A DNA stretch of 64,000 nucleotides from Streptomyces griseus. GTDB lineage: Bacteria > Actinomycetota > Actinomycetes > Streptomycetales > Streptomycetaceae. The stretch lies in the NCBI RefSeq assembly GCF_900460065.1, contig NZ_UAVD01000005.1, positions 62,001 to 126,000 of the forward strand, in the 5' to 3' direction. The first letter of the stretch is position 1. Each line of letters opens with the position of its first letter. Below are positions 62,217-64,000 of this stretch, in pieces. The notes under the pieces were generated by a model. That model made no database searches. It saw nothing but the letters and a program-made list of their open reading frames with translations, and was not told the origin of the DNA. The position numbers were made by a program, and so were the translations under genes.

Positions 62217-64000
62217 ATGTCCGTGCACAGCCACTCGGCGGCGCCGAACGCGGCCGCCGCCGCCCCAGAGTTCCCCCGGCACGTCGTCACCGCCGTGCTC
62301 GTCTCCCACGACGGCGCCCGCTGGCTGCCCGACGTGCTGGCCGGACTCCTCGGGCAGGAACGCCCCGTACAGAACGTCGTCGCCGCCGACACCGGCAGCG
62401 CCGACGACTCGGCCCGGCTGGTCACCGAGGCGCTCGGCGACGAACGCGTCCTGCACCTCGCACGCCGTACGAGCTTCGGCACCGCCGTCGACGAGGCGGC
62501 CCGCACGGCCGGAGTCCTGACCCCCGAGGACCTGCCGTACCTCAAGCGGCCCGGCGGCTGGGACCCGGCCACCCGCAGCTGGGTCGACGAGAACTACGAC
62601 CTCCCCGAGCTCCCCCACGGCGAACCGGTCCAGTGGCTCTGGCTGCTGCACGACGACTGCGCGCCCGAGCCGGACGCGCTCGCCGAGATGCTGCGCGTCG
62701 TCGACACCGACAAGCACGCCACGATCGTCGGCCCCAAACTGCGCGGCTGGTACGACCGCAAGCAGCTCCTCGAAGTCGGCGTCTCCATCGCCAACAGCGG
62801 ACGCCGCTGGACAGGGCTGGACCGCCGCGAGCAGGACCAGGGCCAGCACGACCAGGTCCGTACCGTCCTGTCCGTCTCCTCCGCCGGCATGCTCATCCGC
62901 CGCGACGTCTACGAGGAGCTCGGCGGCTTCGACCGCAGGCTCCCCCTGATGCGCGACGACGTCGACCTGTGCTGGCGCGCCCACCTGGCCGGCCACCGGG
63001 TCCTCGTCGCCCCGGACGCCGTCCTGCGGCACGCCGAGGCCTCCGCCCGCGAACGCCGCCCCATCGACTGCGCCGGCCGCTCCCTCGCCAGCCCGCACCG
63101 CGTCGACAAGGCGGGCGCGGTCTACACGATGCTCGTCAACGCCCGCGGCAAAGCCCTGCCCTGGGTCCTGCTCCGGCTCGTCGTCGGCACCCTCCTGCGC
63201 ACCCTCGCCTACCTCGTCGGCAAGGTGCCGGGGCAGGCGCTCGACGAGGTCACCGGGCTGCTCGGCACCCTGCTGCGCCCCGGCCGCATCCTCGCCGCCC
63301 GCCGCGACCGCGGCAAGGGCGCCGTCGACGCCGCCGAGCTGCGCGCCCTGTTCCCGCCGCCGGGCGCGACCGTCCGGGCCACCGTCGACCAGGTCGCGGG
63401 CAACTTCGGCGGACGCAGCGACGCCGACTCGGGCGGGTCACGGCACGGAGCCGTCGAATCCGGGCCCGGCGGCGACGACGCCGACTTCCTCGAAGTCGAC
63501 CAGTTCGCCCGCCTCAAGCGCATCGGCCGCAAACCGGGGCCCATCCTCTTCACCCTGCTCCTGGTCGTCTCCCTCATCGCCGGACGCAACCTCCTCAGCG
63601 GCGGCGTACTGGCGGGAGGCACCCTGCTGCCCGCCCCGGCCGAGGTCGGCGCGCTCTGGGGGCAGTACGCGGACGCCTGGCACACCGTCGGCACCGGCGG
63701 CACCCAGACCGCCCCGCCCTACCTCGCGCTGCTCGCCGCCCTGTCGGCCCTCTTCCTCGGCTCGACCGGCCTCGCCGTCAGCGTGCTGCTGGTCTGCTCG
63801 ATCCCCCTGGCCGGGCTCACCGCCTACTTCGCCTCCCGTCCGCTGCTGCCCTCGCGGCTGCTGCGGGCCTGGGCGAGCGTCGCGTACGCCTTCCTGCCCG
63901 CCGCGACCGGCGCCCTGGCCACCGGCCGCCTCGGCACCGCCGTCCTCCTCGTCCTCCTCCCGCTGATCGCCCGCGCCGGAGTCGCCGCCCACGGGCTGCG
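62217..64000 (+). CDS. large membrane glycosyltransferase, GT2 (3' end outside window)
   Basis: A GT2 glycosyltransferase fused to a multi-helix membrane domain, open through the window edge (594 codons seen). Residues 20-270 form the GT2 domain (VVTAVLVSHDGARWLPDVLA, VVAADTGSADDSARLVTEAL, WLWLLHDDCAPEPDALAEML with a DD metal site, LPLMRDDVDLCWRAHLAGHR). After a linker (residues 370-435), membrane helices begin (LFTLLLVVSLIAGRNLLSGG, ALLAALSALFLGSTGLAVSV, and more at the edge). Start ATG 62217 with GGAGGG upstream. It likely acts at the cytoplasmic membrane on lipid-linked sugars. Its place next to whiB is conserved in Streptomyces by memory, not checked. Confidence 0.85.
   Translation, partial: MSVHSHSAAPNAAAAAPEFPRHVVTAVLVSHDGARWLPDVLAGLLGQERPVQNVVAADTGSADDSARLVTEALGDERVLHLARRTSFGTAVDEAARTAGVLTPEDLPYLKRPGGWDPATRSWVDENYDLPELPHGEPVQWLWLLHDDCAPEPDALAEMLRVVDTDKHATIVGPKLRGWYDRKQLLEVGVSIANSGRRWTGLDRREQDQGQHDQVRTVLSVSSAGMLIRRDVYEELGGFDRRLPLMRDDVDLCWRAHLAGHRVLVAPDAVLRHAEASARERRPIDCAGRSLASPHRVDKAGAVYTMLVNARGKALPWVLLRLVVGTLLRTLAYLVGKVPGQALDEVTGLLGTLLRPGRILAARRDRGKGAVDAAELRALFPPPGATVRATVDQVAGNFGGRSDADSGGSRHGAVESGPGGDDADFLEVDQFARLKRIGRKPGPILFTLLLVVSLIAGRNLLSGGVLAGGTLLPAPAEVGALWGQYADAWHTVGTGGTQTAPPYLALLAALSALFLGSTGLAVSVLLVCSIPLAGLTAYFASRPLLPSRLLRAWASVAYAFLPAATGALATGRLGTAVLLVLLPLIARAGVAAHGL

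Overview
The window is GC-rich actinobacterial DNA, almost certainly from a Streptomyces chromosome. The codon bias is extreme, GTG starts are common, neighbouring genes are often coupled through GTGA, ATGA or TGATG overlaps, and the gene set includes a near-identical match to the sporulation regulator WhiB, a hut operon, fbiA/fbiB, and five LytR-CpsA-Psr (LCP) proteins. No tRNA, rRNA, CRISPR array or intact insertion sequence was found. Both edges cut genes: a cystathionine beta-synthase on the left and a large membrane glycosyltransferase on the right.

1-7.3 kb: the end of cbs, a small membrane protein, then an accessory island. The island holds a small secreted protein divergent from a 1212-residue polymorphic toxin (signal peptide, ALF-type repeats, long Ala-rich coiled coils, pre-toxin domain, AT-richer C-terminal toxin module). 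It is followed at once by a four-cysteine candidate immunity protein and by 700 bp of gene-free DNA with four hairpins.

7.3-18 kb: an RpiR-type regulator, a minus-strand operon of three roadblock/LC7 proteins and one DUF4388 protein, an APC permease, and divergent from it the histidine-utilisation operon hutU - M20 amidohydrolase - hutF - hutI. A palindrome sits on the hutU promoter, and one half-site of it recurs upstream of the RpiR gene.

18-25.2 kb: a SigB/SigF-type sigma factor with a STAS anti-anti-sigma protein and a HATPase anti-sigma-like protein (a partner-switching set), then a four-gene operon of secreted and cell-wall proteins with sortase signals and DUF916-like domains.

25.3-40.4 kb: a POT peptide transporter, an OmpR-type two-component system, a GtrA protein, purK-purE, a membrane dipeptidase, a tiny secreted protein of mycobacterial MPTR-type pentapeptide repeats, UDP-glucose dehydrogenase, an acyl-CoA dehydrogenase, and several small enzymes and unknowns, including a methyltransferase pseudogene with an internal deletion.

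40.4-64 kb: a cell-envelope region with five LCP ligases, a hot-dog thioesterase, a GT2 glycosyltransferase, a TIGR03089 protein, a PGRP-type amidase and a ManC-like nucleotidyltransferase. It continues with an AlkA-like glycosylase, a KimA-like potassium importer, fbiB-fbiA (coenzyme F420), cysteine dioxygenase, whiB and a GT2 membrane protein. The grouping whiB-fbiA-fbiB-manC-LCP-TIGR03089 resembles the whiB2/fbiAB region of mycobacteria.
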